From NCBI GenBank assembly GCA_027943245.1, contig JANDJZ010000443.1, forward strand, positions 1 to 54,169: 54,169 nt of DNA, given 5' to 3'. Below are positions 1-9,353 of this stretch, piece after piece. Every line of letters begins with the position of its first letter. Position 1 is the first letter of the stretch. A model generated the notes under the pieces. It was not told the DNA's origin. It ran no database searches and worked only from the letters and a program-made list of their open reading frames with translations. Source of the stretch: Acanthamoeba sp. SK_2022b (taxonomy: Eukaryota > Discosea > Longamoebia > Acanthamoebidae). The position numbers and the translations under genes were made by a program.

Positions 1-143
1 GCGCCACCGAGCGCGCCGCCCAGCAGGCCGGCGTCGACCTGCGCCTGCGCTGGTACGAGGGCGAGGGCCACGCCTTCGGCCCCCAGTTCCCCGCCGCCAT
101 GGCGAGAACCGTCCGCTTCCTAGAGCGGGTTGGGGGAGAATAG
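1..143 (+). CDS. C-terminal end of an alpha/beta hydrolase (prolyl oligopeptidase / dienelactone hydrolase type), partial
   Basis: Only the last 46 codons are present; the reading frame enters at base 3 and stops at TAG 141-143. The tail contains WYEGEGHAFG followed by an amphipathic helix ending FLERVGGE. A Gly-x-Gly-His-x-Phe segment 20-25 residues before the C-terminus is the usual place of the catalytic histidine in S9-type peptidases and dienelactone hydrolases (family knowledge). The substrate cannot be told from this fragment. Its GC-rich codon use matches the backbone genes rather than the defence island that follows, so the island border probably lies between 144 and 388. Confidence 0.6.
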   Translation, partial: ATERAAQQAGVDLRLRWYEGEGHAFGPQFPAAMARTVRFLERVGGE

Positions 144-258
144 CTCCCGCCTGCTGCGATGCCCCGTAATGCCTGGGCCGCGAGACTTTCCGGGCACACA
201 TGCGACGCCTGTTGGGAACTCGCGGTTCCTGTCGGCTGTCACCGTCCTGTTGTGCGCC

Positions 259-275
259 GCCGCCCGTACGGCGGC
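259..275. other. Small GC-rich inverted repeat in the hydrolase-hsdR gap
   Basis: GCCGCC (259-264) and GGCGGC (270-275) pair around a 5-nt loop CGTAC, 116 bases after the hydrolase stop. There is no T run, so it is at best a weak terminator. The rest of 144-388 shows no convincing coding signal. Confidence 0.3.
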
Positions 276-373
276 CAACAGCTCGTTCGGGCGGTGTGCT
301 CTTATGCGACCTGTCGACGAGCGCGACGTGATCTTGTCGCACGAAAACGGCTTACGCGGAGCCCTGGCATAGG

Positions 374-379
374 TAGCCT
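374..379 (+). promoter_or_regulatory. -10 box TAGCCT of the hsd operon
   Basis: TAGCCT lies 9 nt before the hsdR ATG, with no Shine-Dalgarno sequence between them. This spacing predicts a leaderless or nearly leaderless mRNA, as for several other genes in the window. The upstream -35 region is weak (about 351-356). Confidence 0.5.
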
Positions 380-388
380 GATGCGGTC

Positions 389-3148
389 ATGGGCACCGAT
401 AGCAATGAACAGCGGCTGGCAGCGGAGCAGCGCGCCCGCGTTCTGATCGACCAGCAGTTGGAGCAGGCCGGCTGGGTTGTCCAGGACCGCCGAGAGCTCA
501 ACCTCTTTGCCGCGCAGGGCGTCGCGGTGCGCGAGGTGGTGATGAAGCCGGGGCACGGCCGGGTCGACTACCTGCTGCACGTTGGCAAGGCTGTAGTTGG
601 CGTCATCGAGGCTAAGCCGCAGGGCACGCCCTTGTCAGGGGTGGAGTGGCAGTCCGCAATGTACGCCGAGGGGCTTCCCGCCGAGGTGCGTCTGAAGGCG
701 TTGACCAAGGACGGCCGGCTGCCGTTCGTGTTCGAGGCGTCGGGGTTGGAGATTCACTTCACCAACGGCTTCGACCCCGAGCCTCGAGCCCGATCGATCT
801 TCAACTTCCCTAAGCCCCAGACCCTCGCCCGCACCGTCCGCGCTGCACAGGAGGAGTCAGACCCTCCGACGTGGCGGGGCAAGGTCCGTAGCCTCCCCAC
901 GCTCGACACCTCCCCGCTGCGCCCTGCCCAGATCACCGCGATCACCGGCATCGAGCACAGCCTTGCCGAGCAACGGTTCGACCGCTCGCTCGTCCAGATG
1001 GCCACCGGAGCCGGCAAGACCTACACCGCGGTCACTGAGGCCTACCGCTTGCTGAAGTGGGGCGGCTTCCACCGGGTCCTCTTCTTGGTTGATCGCAACA
1101 ACCTCGCCGAGCAGACGCTCGCGGAGTTCCAGAACTACCGGACGCCGGACGACGGTCGCCGGTTCACCGAGCTCTACAACGTCGCCAAGCTCAACCGCGG
1201 CGGCATGGCCGACTCCACCAAGGTCGCCATCTCCACGATCCAGCGCGTCTTCAAGGTCCTCAAGAACGAAGAAGTACCTGAGGACGATGACCCGGGGATC
1301 GACGGATTCGTTCCTGAGGAGCCGGTCGAGGTCGCCTATAACGCTGACCTCCCACCTGAGGCGTTCGACCTGGTGATTGTCGACGAGGCTCACCGCAGCA
1401 TCTACGGCGTGTGGCGCCGGGTGCTGGAGTACTTCGACGCCCACGTCGTGGGCCTCACCGCGACTCCGGGCAAACAGACGTTCGGGTTCTTCCGGCAGAA
1501 CCTCGTCTCCGAGTACACCTACCCCCAGTCGGTCGCCGACGGCGTCAACGTCGACTTCGACATCTATCGGATCAAGACCGAGATCAGCGAGCAGGGCTCG
1601 ATGATCGAGGCCGGCACTATCGTCCCCACGGTCGACCGCCGCACCCGCGAGGAACGTCTCAAGGAGCTCGACGAGGACCTGGAGTACACCGGTAAGCAGC
1701 TCGACCGAGCGGTCACCGCGAAGTCCCAGATCCGGCTGGTGCTGGAGACGTTCCGTGACCGCCTCTTCACCGAGATCTTCCCCGGCCGCTCCACGGTGCC
1801 CAAGACCCTCATCTTCGCCAAGGATGACGCCCACGCCGAGGAGATCGTCACCACGGTCCGGGAGGTCTTCGGCAAGGGCAACGACTTCGCCGCGAAGATC
1901 ACCTACAACGCCCGCGACCCTAAGGGTCAGCTCCAGGCATTTCGCACCAGCCCGACGCTGCGCATCGCCGTCACGGTCGACATGATCGCCACCGGCACTG
2001 ACGTGAAGCCGCTGGAATGCGTGTTCTTCATGCGCGACGTTCGCTCGGCGCAGTACTTCGAGCAGATGAAGGGCCGCGGCGCCCGCACCATCGACAAGGC
2101 CACCTTCCAGGGCGTCACCCCGGACGCGGAGAACAAGACCCGATTCGTGCTCGTCGACGCCGTCGGGGTCACCGAGCACGAGTACGTCGAGCCGCCGCTC
2201 AACCGTGAGAAGTCGATCAGCCTCAAACAGCTCCTCGACAAGGCCGCCACTCTCAACCTGACCGAATCGGAGACCGCGACCCTCGCCTCGCGGCTCTCCG
2301 CGCTGGAGGCCCAACTCGGCCCGGAAGAGCGCACAGAACTCGACGGCGTTGCCGGCCAGCCTCTGCGCCGGATCGTCCGCGCCCTCGTGGACGCGGTCGA
2401 CCCGGATACGCAGGCCCTGCACCTCGAGTCGGGCGGCACGATCCAGGACCTGCTCGATCAGGCGATCCAGCCGATCGCCGCCAACCCCGAGCTCCGCACT
2501 CGTATCATCGAGCTTCGTCGAGCCCACGACCGCGTCATCGACGAGGTCAACGTCGACAGGCTCGTCGACGCGTACGGTGTCGTCGACACCGACCGAGCCA
2601 AGACCACCATCGAGTCCTGGAAGGCGTACCTCGACGAGCACCGCGCCGAGATCACCGCGATCCAACTCATCGAGGAGGCGAAGGAGCGGCGCATCGCCTT
2701 CCCCGAGATCCAAGAGTTGGCCGACCGCATCGCCCGCCCGCCCTACCGCTGGACCCCAGACCTCATCTGGGACGCCTACGTCGCGCTGGGCGCGAACTAC
2801 CGGGGGAAAGATGGGACTCGGAGCCGGCACTCCCTTACCGACCTCATCTCACTGTTGCGCTACACCGTCGGAGTCGACGATGAGCTCGTCCCGTACTCTG
2901 ATCGGGTTCAGAACAAGTACGCCGCGTGGTTGGCCCAGCAGGCCCAGAGCGGCGTGACGTTCAGCGAGACCGAGAGGTGGTGGCTCGACCGGATGGTCTC
3001 CGTCATCGCCGCCTCCGCCGGCATCACCGCCGACGACCTCGACGAGGCCCCGTTCACCGAACGCGGCGGCGTCGACGGGGCGCTCCGCGACCTTGGCGAT
3101 GGTGCAGGAGACCTGCTTGACCAACTCAACCGGGAGCTCACCGCGTGA
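389..3148 (+). CDS. hsdR: Type I restriction enzyme R subunit (HsdR)
   Basis: Motor and nuclease subunit of a Type I restriction-modification complex: it translocates unmodified DNA using ATP and cleaves at a distance. The 919-aa protein begins with an HsdR_N-type PD-(D/E)XK nuclease (Asp60, then Glu74-Ala-Lys76). An SF2 helicase follows: Walker A ATGAGKT at 205-211, DEAH at 332-335 and TATP at 357-360, with a QMKGRGAR-type motif VI later. The C-terminal third resembles the EcoEI-type R_C helical domain that docks on the methylase. It is the first gene of the operon and overlaps hsdS by 4 nt (GTGA). All key motifs look intact, so restriction should be active if HsdM and HsdS are. Confidence 0.97.
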   Translation: MGTDSNEQRLAAEQRARVLIDQQLEQAGWVVQDRRELNLFAAQGVAVREVVMKPGHGRVDYLLHVGKAVVGVIEAKPQGTPLSGVEWQSAMYAEGLPAEVRLKALTKDGRLPFVFEASGLEIHFTNGFDPEPRARSIFNFPKPQTLARTVRAAQEESDPPTWRGKVRSLPTLDTSPLRPAQITAITGIEHSLAEQRFDRSLVQMATGAGKTYTAVTEAYRLLKWGGFHRVLFLVDRNNLAEQTLAEFQNYRTPDDGRRFTELYNVAKLNRGGMADSTKVAISTIQRVFKVLKNEEVPEDDDPGIDGFVPEEPVEVAYNADLPPEAFDLVIVDEAHRSIYGVWRRVLEYFDAHVVGLTATPGKQTFGFFRQNLVSEYTYPQSVADGVNVDFDIYRIKTEISEQGSMIEAGTIVPTVDRRTREERLKELDEDLEYTGKQLDRAVTAKSQIRLVLETFRDRLFTEIFPGRSTVPKTLIFAKDDAHAEEIVTTVREVFGKGNDFAAKITYNARDPKGQLQAFRTSPTLRIAVTVDMIATGTDVKPLECVFFMRDVRSAQYFEQMKGRGARTIDKATFQGVTPDAENKTRFVLVDAVGVTEHEYVEPPLNREKSISLKQLLDKAATLNLTESETATLASRLSALEAQLGPEERTELDGVAGQPLRRIVRALVDAVDPDTQALHLESGGTIQDLLDQAIQPIAANPELRTRIIELRRAHDRVIDEVNVDRLVDAYGVVDTDRAKTTIESWKAYLDEHRAEITAIQLIEEAKERRIAFPEIQELADRIARPPYRWTPDLIWDAYVALGANYRGKDGTRSRHSLTDLISLLRYTVGVDDELVPYSDRVQNKYAAWLAQQAQSGVTFSETERWWLDRMVSVIAASAGITADDLDEAPFTERGGVDGALRDLGDGAGDLLDQLNRELTA

Positions 3149-4470
3149 CCTGGCAACGCGTTCGGCTGAAGGACGTTGGAACGTGGTACGGCGGCGGAAC
3201 GCCGTCAAAGTCGAATCCGAGTTTCTGGACCGGTGGCGACGTGCCGTGGCTCTCGCCGAAGGACATGGGACCCCAGGTCCTGAGGTCGACAATCGACCAC
3301 GTGACGACCGCTGCGGTCACTGGTTCCTCCACAAAGCTGGTGCCAGCTGGCGCGGTCGCTATCGTCACTCGATCCGGAATCCTCGAGCGAACGATCCCTG
3401 TTGCGCTGGTTCCTTTTGCGACCACGATGAACCAGGACATGAAGGCGGTCTCGCCTCGCGAGGACATCGATGCTCGATGGATCTTGTGGGGTCTACGAGC
3501 GTATGAACGCGAACTGCTGAGGAAGACGCGGAAGGCGGGCACAACCGTCGCATCGATCGAGATGCCGCGGTTCTACGACTTCGAACTGCCGCTACCGTCG
3601 CTGGACGAGCAGCGCCGCATCATCGCCATCCTCGAAGACCACCTCTCCCGCCTTGACGCTGCGGAAGCGGCGGCTGCTTCCGCATCCCGCCGGCTCGCTG
3701 CGCTCAGGGAGCGCACAATCATCGACGCCATCACCGGTGCCGGATCCGCCGTTCGAGGCCCAGCAGACCTGACGGACGTCGGCACCCACGACGGCGAGCT
3801 GCCCGCGCTTCCCCCCGGTTGGGACTGGGCTCGGCTAGGAGAAGTCGCTGACGTGGTCGGCGGTGTCACGAAGGATGCGAAAAAGCAGGGTGACTCGTCG
3901 TTCATTAAGGTGCCTTATCTCCGGGTCGCCAACGTACAAAGAGGTCACCTGAAGCTCGACAACGTCACGATGATCCGGGTCGCGCCGGCCAAGGCCACGG
4001 CACTCGCTCTCCAACCCGGCGACGTCCTCCTGAACGAGGGAGGCGACAGAGACAAGCTCGCCCGTGGCTGGGTCTGGGAAGGGCAGATCGACGACTGCAT
4101 TCACCAGAACCACGTTTTCCGAGCGCGCATCCGCGAGCCGCGCCTTGACCCGTACTTCCTCTCCTGGACCGCGAACACTCTCGGCGGGAGATGGGCTGAA
4201 CGGAACGGCAAGCAAAGCGTGAACCTCGCCTCTATCAGCCTGCGGATGATCCGCAATATGCCGGTGATCGTGCCCCCGGTCGGTGCAGCCTCAGAGATCG
4301 TTTGCGCGCTTCATGACCAGTTCGTGTCGTTCGATCGCATTGAGGCTGCCGCAAACGCGGCCCGTGGTCGGTCGGCCGCCCTTCGGCGCTCCCTACTCGC
4401 GGCGGCGTTCACCGGAAAGCTGACGACTGGCACGGAGACGACGATCTCGGAGGAGTTGGAGCATGTCTGA
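3145..4470 (+). CDS. hsdS: Type I restriction-modification specificity subunit (HsdS)
   Basis: DNA-recognition subunit that fixes the target of both methylation and cleavage. The 441-aa protein has the standard duplicated plan: target-recognition domain 1 at about 1-150, a central conserved helical spacer starting at 153 (LDEQRRIIAILEDHL), target-recognition domain 2 at about 220-380, and a second, shorter conserved helix region ending LLAAAFTGKL. A bipartite recognition site is therefore expected, but it cannot be read from sequence. Start GTG 3145 overlaps the hsdR stop. The two TRDs differ from one another and no inverted-repeat shufflon or second hsdS copy was seen, so phase variation is not suggested. 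Confidence 0.95.
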   Translation: MTWQRVRLKDVGTWYGGGTPSKSNPSFWTGGDVPWLSPKDMGPQVLRSTIDHVTTAAVTGSSTKLVPAGAVAIVTRSGILERTIPVALVPFATTMNQDMKAVSPREDIDARWILWGLRAYERELLRKTRKAGTTVASIEMPRFYDFELPLPSLDEQRRIIAILEDHLSRLDAAEAAAASASRRLAALRERTIIDAITGAGSAVRGPADLTDVGTHDGELPALPPGWDWARLGEVADVVGGVTKDAKKQGDSSFIKVPYLRVANVQRGHLKLDNVTMIRVAPAKATALALQPGDVLLNEGGDRDKLARGWVWEGQIDDCIHQNHVFRARIREPRLDPYFLSWTANTLGGRWAERNGKQSVNLASISLRMIRNMPVIVPPVGAASEIVCALHDQFVSFDRIEAAANAARGRSAALRRSLLAAAFTGKLTTGTETTISEELEHV

Positions 4471-5383
4471 TCTGAAGCTGTTCCGACTAACGAACGGTGA
4501 AGCGTCAGAACTGACCAGTACCTCGGTCGCACTGGAGAAGTCGCTTCAGGTGGTCGTCGAACGCAACATGGAGACCCTCTTCGGCGTGCGCTTCCTGGCA
4601 TCCGAGTATTCGACGGGCGTCAAACATGGGGGTCGCATCGACTCCCTCGGGATCGACGAGAACTCCTCGCCCGTCATCTTCGAGTACAAGCGCGCAGTCA
4701 ATGAGAACGTCATCAACCAGGGCCTGTTCTACCTGGACTGGCTGCTCGATCATCGCGCCGAGTTCCAGCTGCTCGTGATGAGGACCTTGGGTGCTGACGA
4801 GGCCGAATCCATCGACTGGCGGAACCCGCGGTTGATCTGCGTCGCCAGTGGCTTCACTCGCTATGACGAGCACGCCGTCCAGCAGATCAACCGAAGCATC
4901 GAGCTTGTTCGGTACCGGGACTTCGGCGGCGAACTGCTGGCACTCGATCTGATGACGTCAACCAAGGTCGAGGCCACCAGCCCTGAAGGGGCGCCGACGC
5001 CCAAGGGCTCGACATCGGCGACCTCGTCCAAGACGGTCACCGAGTACCTGGCTCAGGCACCCGCCCCGCTTCAGGATCTCTACGCCGAGTTGGAGGCCTT
5101 CTGCGAGGGCCTAGGCGACGACGTGACGAAGAAGGCCCTGAAGTTCTATTTCGCCTTCCGCCGGTTGAAGAACTTTGCCTGCATCGAGGTCCACCCGCAA
5201 ACGAAGACCTTGTTGATCTACCTCAAGGTCGATCCCGGCAGCCTGGGACTCGAAGACGGCTTCAGCCGGGACGTTCGCAACATCGGCCACTTCGGGACCG
5301 GCGACCTTGAACTTCGCATCACGACCCCCGATCAGTTGGCGAAAGCGCTGCCCTTGATCCAGAAGAGCTACGAGGCGAGTTGA
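4463..5383 (+). CDS. PD-(D/E)XK nuclease-fold protein with C-terminal DUF5655, inside the Type I RM operon
   Basis: The 306-aa protein has two parts. The N-terminal half shows a restriction-endonuclease-like signature: GGRIDSLGI with Asp60, FEYKR with Glu74 and Lys76, and Gln86 in the next helix. The C-terminal half (about 190-306) matches DUF5655, a small domain also found alone or fused to nuclease domains (family recognised from the sequence pattern). A low-complexity Ser/Thr/Pro linker (about 165-190) separates them. It overlaps hsdS by 8 nt and its TGA overlaps the hsdM ATG by one base, so it is translated as part of the RM operon. Its role is unknown; an accessory nuclease or RM regulator is inferred from context only. 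Confidence 0.8.
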   Translation: MSDLKLFRLTNGEASELTSTSVALEKSLQVVVERNMETLFGVRFLASEYSTGVKHGGRIDSLGIDENSSPVIFEYKRAVNENVINQGLFYLDWLLDHRAEFQLLVMRTLGADEAESIDWRNPRLICVASGFTRYDEHAVQQINRSIELVRYRDFGGELLALDLMTSTKVEATSPEGAPTPKGSTSATSSKTVTEYLAQAPAPLQDLYAELEAFCEGLGDDVTKKALKFYFAFRRLKNFACIEVHPQTKTLLIYLKVDPGSLGLEDGFSRDVRNIGHFGTGDLELRITTPDQLAKALPLIQKSYEAS

Positions 5384-6888
5384 TGTCAGCATCCGATTCC
5401 CGCCGCTTGGTCGACAAGCTGTGGTCGTACTGCAATGTCCTGCGGGACGACGGCGTCGGTGTCATCGAGTACACCGAGCAGTTGACCTATCTGCTCTTCC
5501 TCAAGATGGCGCACGAGCGCGCAACCCGGAAGCTGAAGCCGCAGCAGATCGTGCCGGAGGAGTACTCCTGGCAGCGGCTCCTCGACGCCGAAGGCACTCA
5601 GCTCGAGTTCGAGTACACCCGCATCCTGCAGGGGCTCGCGCAGCAGCCCGGCACCCTGGGCACGATCTTCCGCAAGGCGCAGAACAGGATCCAGGACCCC
5701 GCCAAGCTCAAGCGGCTCATCGTCGACCTCATCGACCGGGAGCAATGGTCGGCGTCCGGGACCGACATCAAGGGCGACGCCTACGAGGAGCTGCTCTCCA
5801 AGGGCGCCTCGGACAAGGGCTCCGGTGCGGGGCAGTACTTCACACCCCGCGACCTGATTCACGCCATCGTCGACGTCATCCAGCCGACGCCGGATGACAC
5901 GGTCGTGGACCCGGCCTGTGGCACGGGCGGATTCCTCCTGGTGGCTCACGAGCACGCCGCTGAAGGCGCGGAGAACCTCACGCCCACCCAACGTGACAAT
6001 CTCCGCGACGAGTTCGCGAGTGGATACGAGCTGGTCGACGGTACCGCCCGGCTCGCGGCGATGAACCTGCTCCTGCACGGCATCGGATCCGCTGATGGAG
6101 AGTCGCTGATCAACGTCCGCGACGCCCTGATCGCGGACCCGGGCAGGCGCTGGTCGGTGGTCTTGTCGAACCCGCCGTTCGGTCGCAAGTCGTCGCTGAC
6201 CCTGGTTGGTGCCGACGGTCGTGAGGTCCGTGAGGATACCGAGATCGAGCGCCAAGACTTCGTCGTCACGACCTCCAACAAGCAGCTCAACTTCCTGCAG
6301 CACATCATGACGATCCTGGACATCAACGGCCGCGCGGCCGTCGTCCTCCCGGATAACGTGCTTTTCGAGGGCGGTGCCGGAGAGACCTTGCGTCGCAAGC
6401 TCCTTGCCGACTTCGACCTTCACACGCTGCTTCGCCTTCCGACCGGCATCTTCTACGCCCAGGGTGTGAAGGCGAATGTGCTGTTCTTCGACAAGAAGCT
6501 GGCCTCCGAGGAGCCGTGGACGCGCAAGCTCTGGGTCTACGACCTGCGCACCAATCAGCACTTCACCCTCAAGCAGAACCCTCTGCGCCGTCACCACCTC
6601 GATGAGTTCGTCGAGTGCTACCTACCGGGCAAGTCTCGCGACGAGCGAGTCGAGACCGGCGAGGACGGCAGGTGGAGGTCCTTCAGCTACGACGAGCTGG
6701 TCGCACGCGACAAGGTCAACCTCGACATCACCTGGCTACGCGACGAGTCCCTCGAGGACATGGACAACCTGCCCGCTCCCGAGGTCATTGCCCGCGAAAT
6801 CGTCGAGGACCTTACTGCGGCGCTCGAAGAGTTCGAAGCAGTCGCTGCGGCTCTAGAGGCGAGCGCCGCTGAGGGCGGCGCTGGCTGA
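5383..6888 (+). CDS. hsdM: Type I restriction-modification DNA methyltransferase M subunit (HsdM)
   Basis: N6-adenine methyltransferase that, with HsdS, protects host DNA. The 501-aa protein has an N-terminal HsdM_N helical domain (about 5-135) and a Rossmann methylase core with SAM-binding motif I DPACGTGG (176-183) and catalytic motif IV NPPF (263-266). The ATG at 5383 overlaps the preceding TGA (TGATG); an in-frame TTG one codon earlier is a less likely start. Finding hsdM last, after hsdR and hsdS, is the reverse of the common M-S-R order and means restriction mRNA is made before methylase mRNA. Confidence 0.96.
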   Translation: MSASDSRRLVDKLWSYCNVLRDDGVGVIEYTEQLTYLLFLKMAHERATRKLKPQQIVPEEYSWQRLLDAEGTQLEFEYTRILQGLAQQPGTLGTIFRKAQNRIQDPAKLKRLIVDLIDREQWSASGTDIKGDAYEELLSKGASDKGSGAGQYFTPRDLIHAIVDVIQPTPDDTVVDPACGTGGFLLVAHEHAAEGAENLTPTQRDNLRDEFASGYELVDGTARLAAMNLLLHGIGSADGESLINVRDALIADPGRRWSVVLSNPPFGRKSSLTLVGADGREVREDTEIERQDFVVTTSNKQLNFLQHIMTILDINGRAAVVLPDNVLFEGGAGETLRRKLLADFDLHTLLRLPTGIFYAQGVKANVLFFDKKLASEEPWTRKLWVYDLRTNQHFTLKQNPLRRHHLDEFVECYLPGKSRDERVETGEDGRWRSFSYDELVARDKVNLDITWLRDESLEDMDNLPAPEVIAREIVEDLTAALEEFEAVAAALEASAAEGGAG

Positions 6889-6892
6889 CCGT

Positions 6893-8673
6893 TTGGTGTG
6901 CCCGCAGAGCTGGGCGGGGTCTGACGAATCGAGATCGCGGTCTGGAGAGCCGCGTCGGACGGAGCCGGAAGACCTCGTATCCGTCACGGAGTTTGTCCGA
7001 TTCCTGTCCGATTCCCCTTACCTCCAGGGAGAACGTTGGAACGATGTGCCCATGCCGAACGCTCGAATTACGTTCACCCCGGCCGGCACCCGCGGCATGA
7101 CCTGTGTCCTCTCCACGCGCCAGGGGTGGACTCTGACGGTCGAAGGCGACCTGGATGTCGCCGAGCCGGTGATGACTGGGCACGAAGCCCTGTCGGGTAA
7201 TCGCGTGATCGCGACCAACCTGTGGGCCTACGCCTGTTCTGAAAAGCAGCGGCGGCTCGCCCGGCGGTCCGAGCGACGCGCCATGCACGCCAAGCAGGCG
7301 GAACAACATGCGGATCTCGTGTGCAGCATCGCGGACCTCGTCGAGCGGCAGGGGAAAGAGACGCGGACGGGCTGGTGCTCGGCTTGTTTTGCCCGCACCG
7401 ACCACCGCAGGGTGCGTGGCAACTTCGAGGTGCCCACATACCTCTGCTCGTCCTGCGGCGCGGGGACGTTGACTTGTGCAGCACCGAGATGCTCGAGCAT
7501 GGCAACCCGCGGTTTCGGTCCGTTCCGGATGCCGCGGTACTGCGCTGAGCACCGCCACGACATTCCCAGCTTCGCCCACGCCGGCGACCGCATGAAAGAG
7601 CTCACCGACTACGCGACGTTGTTCAAGCCGAGAAGGTCGAACTTGGCCCGCGTCAGCAAGGTTGCTGGCGGCGTGGCCGTTGCTGCCGGTGCCATGACCG
7701 GCGTCGGTTTAGTTGCGCTCCGCTCATCGGTGGGGCGATTGGAACGATGGTCGGTGGCTACTCAGGGGCGGCAGCGACTAGCTACGGACTCGCCCTCCTC
7801 GGCGGCGGGTCGCTGGCGGCCGGCGGATTGGGCATGGCGGGCGGCAGTGCGATCGTCGCTGCCACCGGTGCCGGGCTTGGGAGCGTCATGGGCGCACGCA
7901 TCACCCACGGGTACCTCGGGGAGGACAAGTCATTCGCGATCGAGAAGCTGGCGGACGGCCCAGGCGTCCCAGTTGTCGTCTGCTCTGGATTCCTCACCGA
8001 AGGAAGAACGGGCTGGGGCGATTGGCAAGAAATTGTGCAGCGCCGGTATCCGGAGTCCCCGGTGTACCGAGTGCACTGGGGCGCTCAAGATCTCAAGGCC
8101 CTCTCGGCCGTCCTTGGGCGAGGGCTTGGCAAGGCAGCCTTCGCGCAGGGACTCAAGTTCGCAGTCAAGGGTGCCAGCAAGAAGGGGGCCGGACGGGCTC
8201 ACCCACTCGGAGGGGGCCTGATCGCGGTCGACATCGTCAACAACCCCTGGTTCCGTGCTCGCCAGCGCGCGAACAAGACGGGCGCCGTGCTCGCGGATCT
8301 CATCGCCCGCACGGAGGTGGACGAGCTCGTGCTGGTGGGCCACAGTCTCGGCGCGAGGGTCATGATCTGCGCTGCTCAAGCCTTGGGCACCAAGGAGAAT
8401 GCACCGAAAGTCCGAGAGCTGCAGCTGCTTGGTGCCGCAATCGGGGCGAACACGGACTGGACCGACCTGCACCAAGGCGTGGCTGGAATGGCGTACAACT
8501 ACCACTCCCGCAACGACAGAGTCTTGAAGTTCTTCTACACCGCGGCGCAGGGCGGAACTCCAGCCGCTGGATACGCGGGAATGAAGACGCGCCACACCAA
8601 CATCAAGAACGTGGATGTGTCGAGCAAGGTCAAGGACCACTCGGCCTACTGCCGCGACGTCACCCTCCGTTAG
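6893..8673 (+). pseudogene. Frameshifted zinc-ribbon + DUF726 alpha/beta-hydrolase gene next to the RM operon
   Basis: Two consecutive reading frames make one protein. The first frame (from about 6893, TTG or GTG start, exact start unclear) encodes a beta-rich N-terminus and a zinc-ribbon-like segment with paired cysteines (WCSACF, YLCSSCG, CAEH, about 7373-7560). The second (effectively from about 7717 to TAG 8673) encodes a Gly/Ala-rich hydrophobic stretch typical of DUF726, then a hydrolase with nucleophile motif GHSLG (Ser codon 8344-8346). The frames join at GTTGCG/CTCCG (7712-7722): one lost base (a G) explains the break. DUF726 proteins are membrane-associated predicted lipases/esterases (family knowledge). 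The gene starts 4 nt after hsdM, so it was probably co-transcribed. A sequencing error is possible, because both halves look otherwise well conserved. Confidence 0.7.
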
Positions 8674-8994
8674 TCCTGCTCAGAGCGTCCCGTCGGCAAG
8701 CGCTGTCGAGATTCGATGTCTTGCGGTGGACGGGCTTTGGCAGAAGCGCGAGCTGGGTGCGGGTTAGTTTCTCGTGGACTGGGAGGTCTCTGGGAGCGCT
8801 CGACGAGGTAGATACCGCATAGGTCGGTGGCATCAAGAGACGATCCCGACCCGCACGTGAGCCTCTCCTCGCTCGATGCGGCTTGCCGTGGACGCCCTCA
8901 CAGCGAGTCGCCCGCAAGCCGGTGTCGGGGCCTCAGACGGCTGGCATCGCTCTGTTGATCCTTGGCTCAGCGGGACGATCGTCGCCGGGCCCGC
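8674..8994. other. 321-bp gap with no recognisable gene
   Basis: The stretch between the DUF726 stop and the next promoter has short open frames on both strands, but none has a ribosome binding site, biased codon use or a known motif. No repeat or integrase remnant was seen. It may be junk left between acquired segments. Confidence 0.4.
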
Positions 8995-9000
8995 TACCTT
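8995..9000 (+). promoter_or_regulatory. -10 box TACCTT of a leaderless (now broken) gene
   Basis: TACCTT followed by exactly 6 nt and ATG 9007 repeats the leaderless pattern seen before other genes in this window. It supports 9007 as a genuine ancestral start codon. Confidence 0.5.
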
Positions 9001-9006
9001 CCTGGT

Positions 9007-9292
9007 ATGCCGGAGGTCGGCGACATAACACCTACCTGTTCCCGAATGCGCAGACGTTCCACACGCTGGGCGCGGCGCTGCAGAAGTTGAAGTTCAGGAT
9101 CGACGCCTGGTTGCCTGCCGAGGGCCGCGCCTCCTTCCCGACACGGATGTGGGTCTTCTATTCGGTGCCCTCATTTGGGTTACGGTCCTGCCGGACGGCG
9201 ACGGATCCGTCGTGCGGCTCTCGGGCGAGTCGATGCTCAAAACGAACATCGCCGCGAAGCGCGTGGAGCGCAAGAACCCGGTGGCCCGCTAG
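9007..9292 (+). pseudogene. Decayed small gene of unknown function, split over three frames
   Basis: An ATG placed perfectly for leaderless translation opens MPEVGDITPT but runs out of frame. A second frame then gives protein-like sequence (YLFPNAQTFHTLGAALQ onward, about 9037-9145). A third frame gives VGLLFGALIWVTVLPDG and ends ERKNPVAR at TAG 9290-9292. Two frameshifts would be needed to make one product of about 95 aa. The family is not recognised; the tail has one short hydrophobic segment. Decay next to a tRNA gene inside a defence island is consistent with rearrangement. Confidence 0.4.
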
Positions 9293-9353
9293 TTCGGTGC
9301 CTGACCCCCGATTTGGGTTCGCGAACGCGCCCTGCTAACGTTGTCTTCAGCGA

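Noticed and set aside
857..2830. 657-codon open frame antisense to hsdR
   Set aside because: Antisense frames stay open in GC-rich genes; the translation is Val/Asp/Leu-rich without any domain, and hsdR is certain.
8883..9338. A 151-codon plus-strand frame
   Set aside because: Only its middle part looks coding; explained better by the frameshifted relic at 9007-9292.
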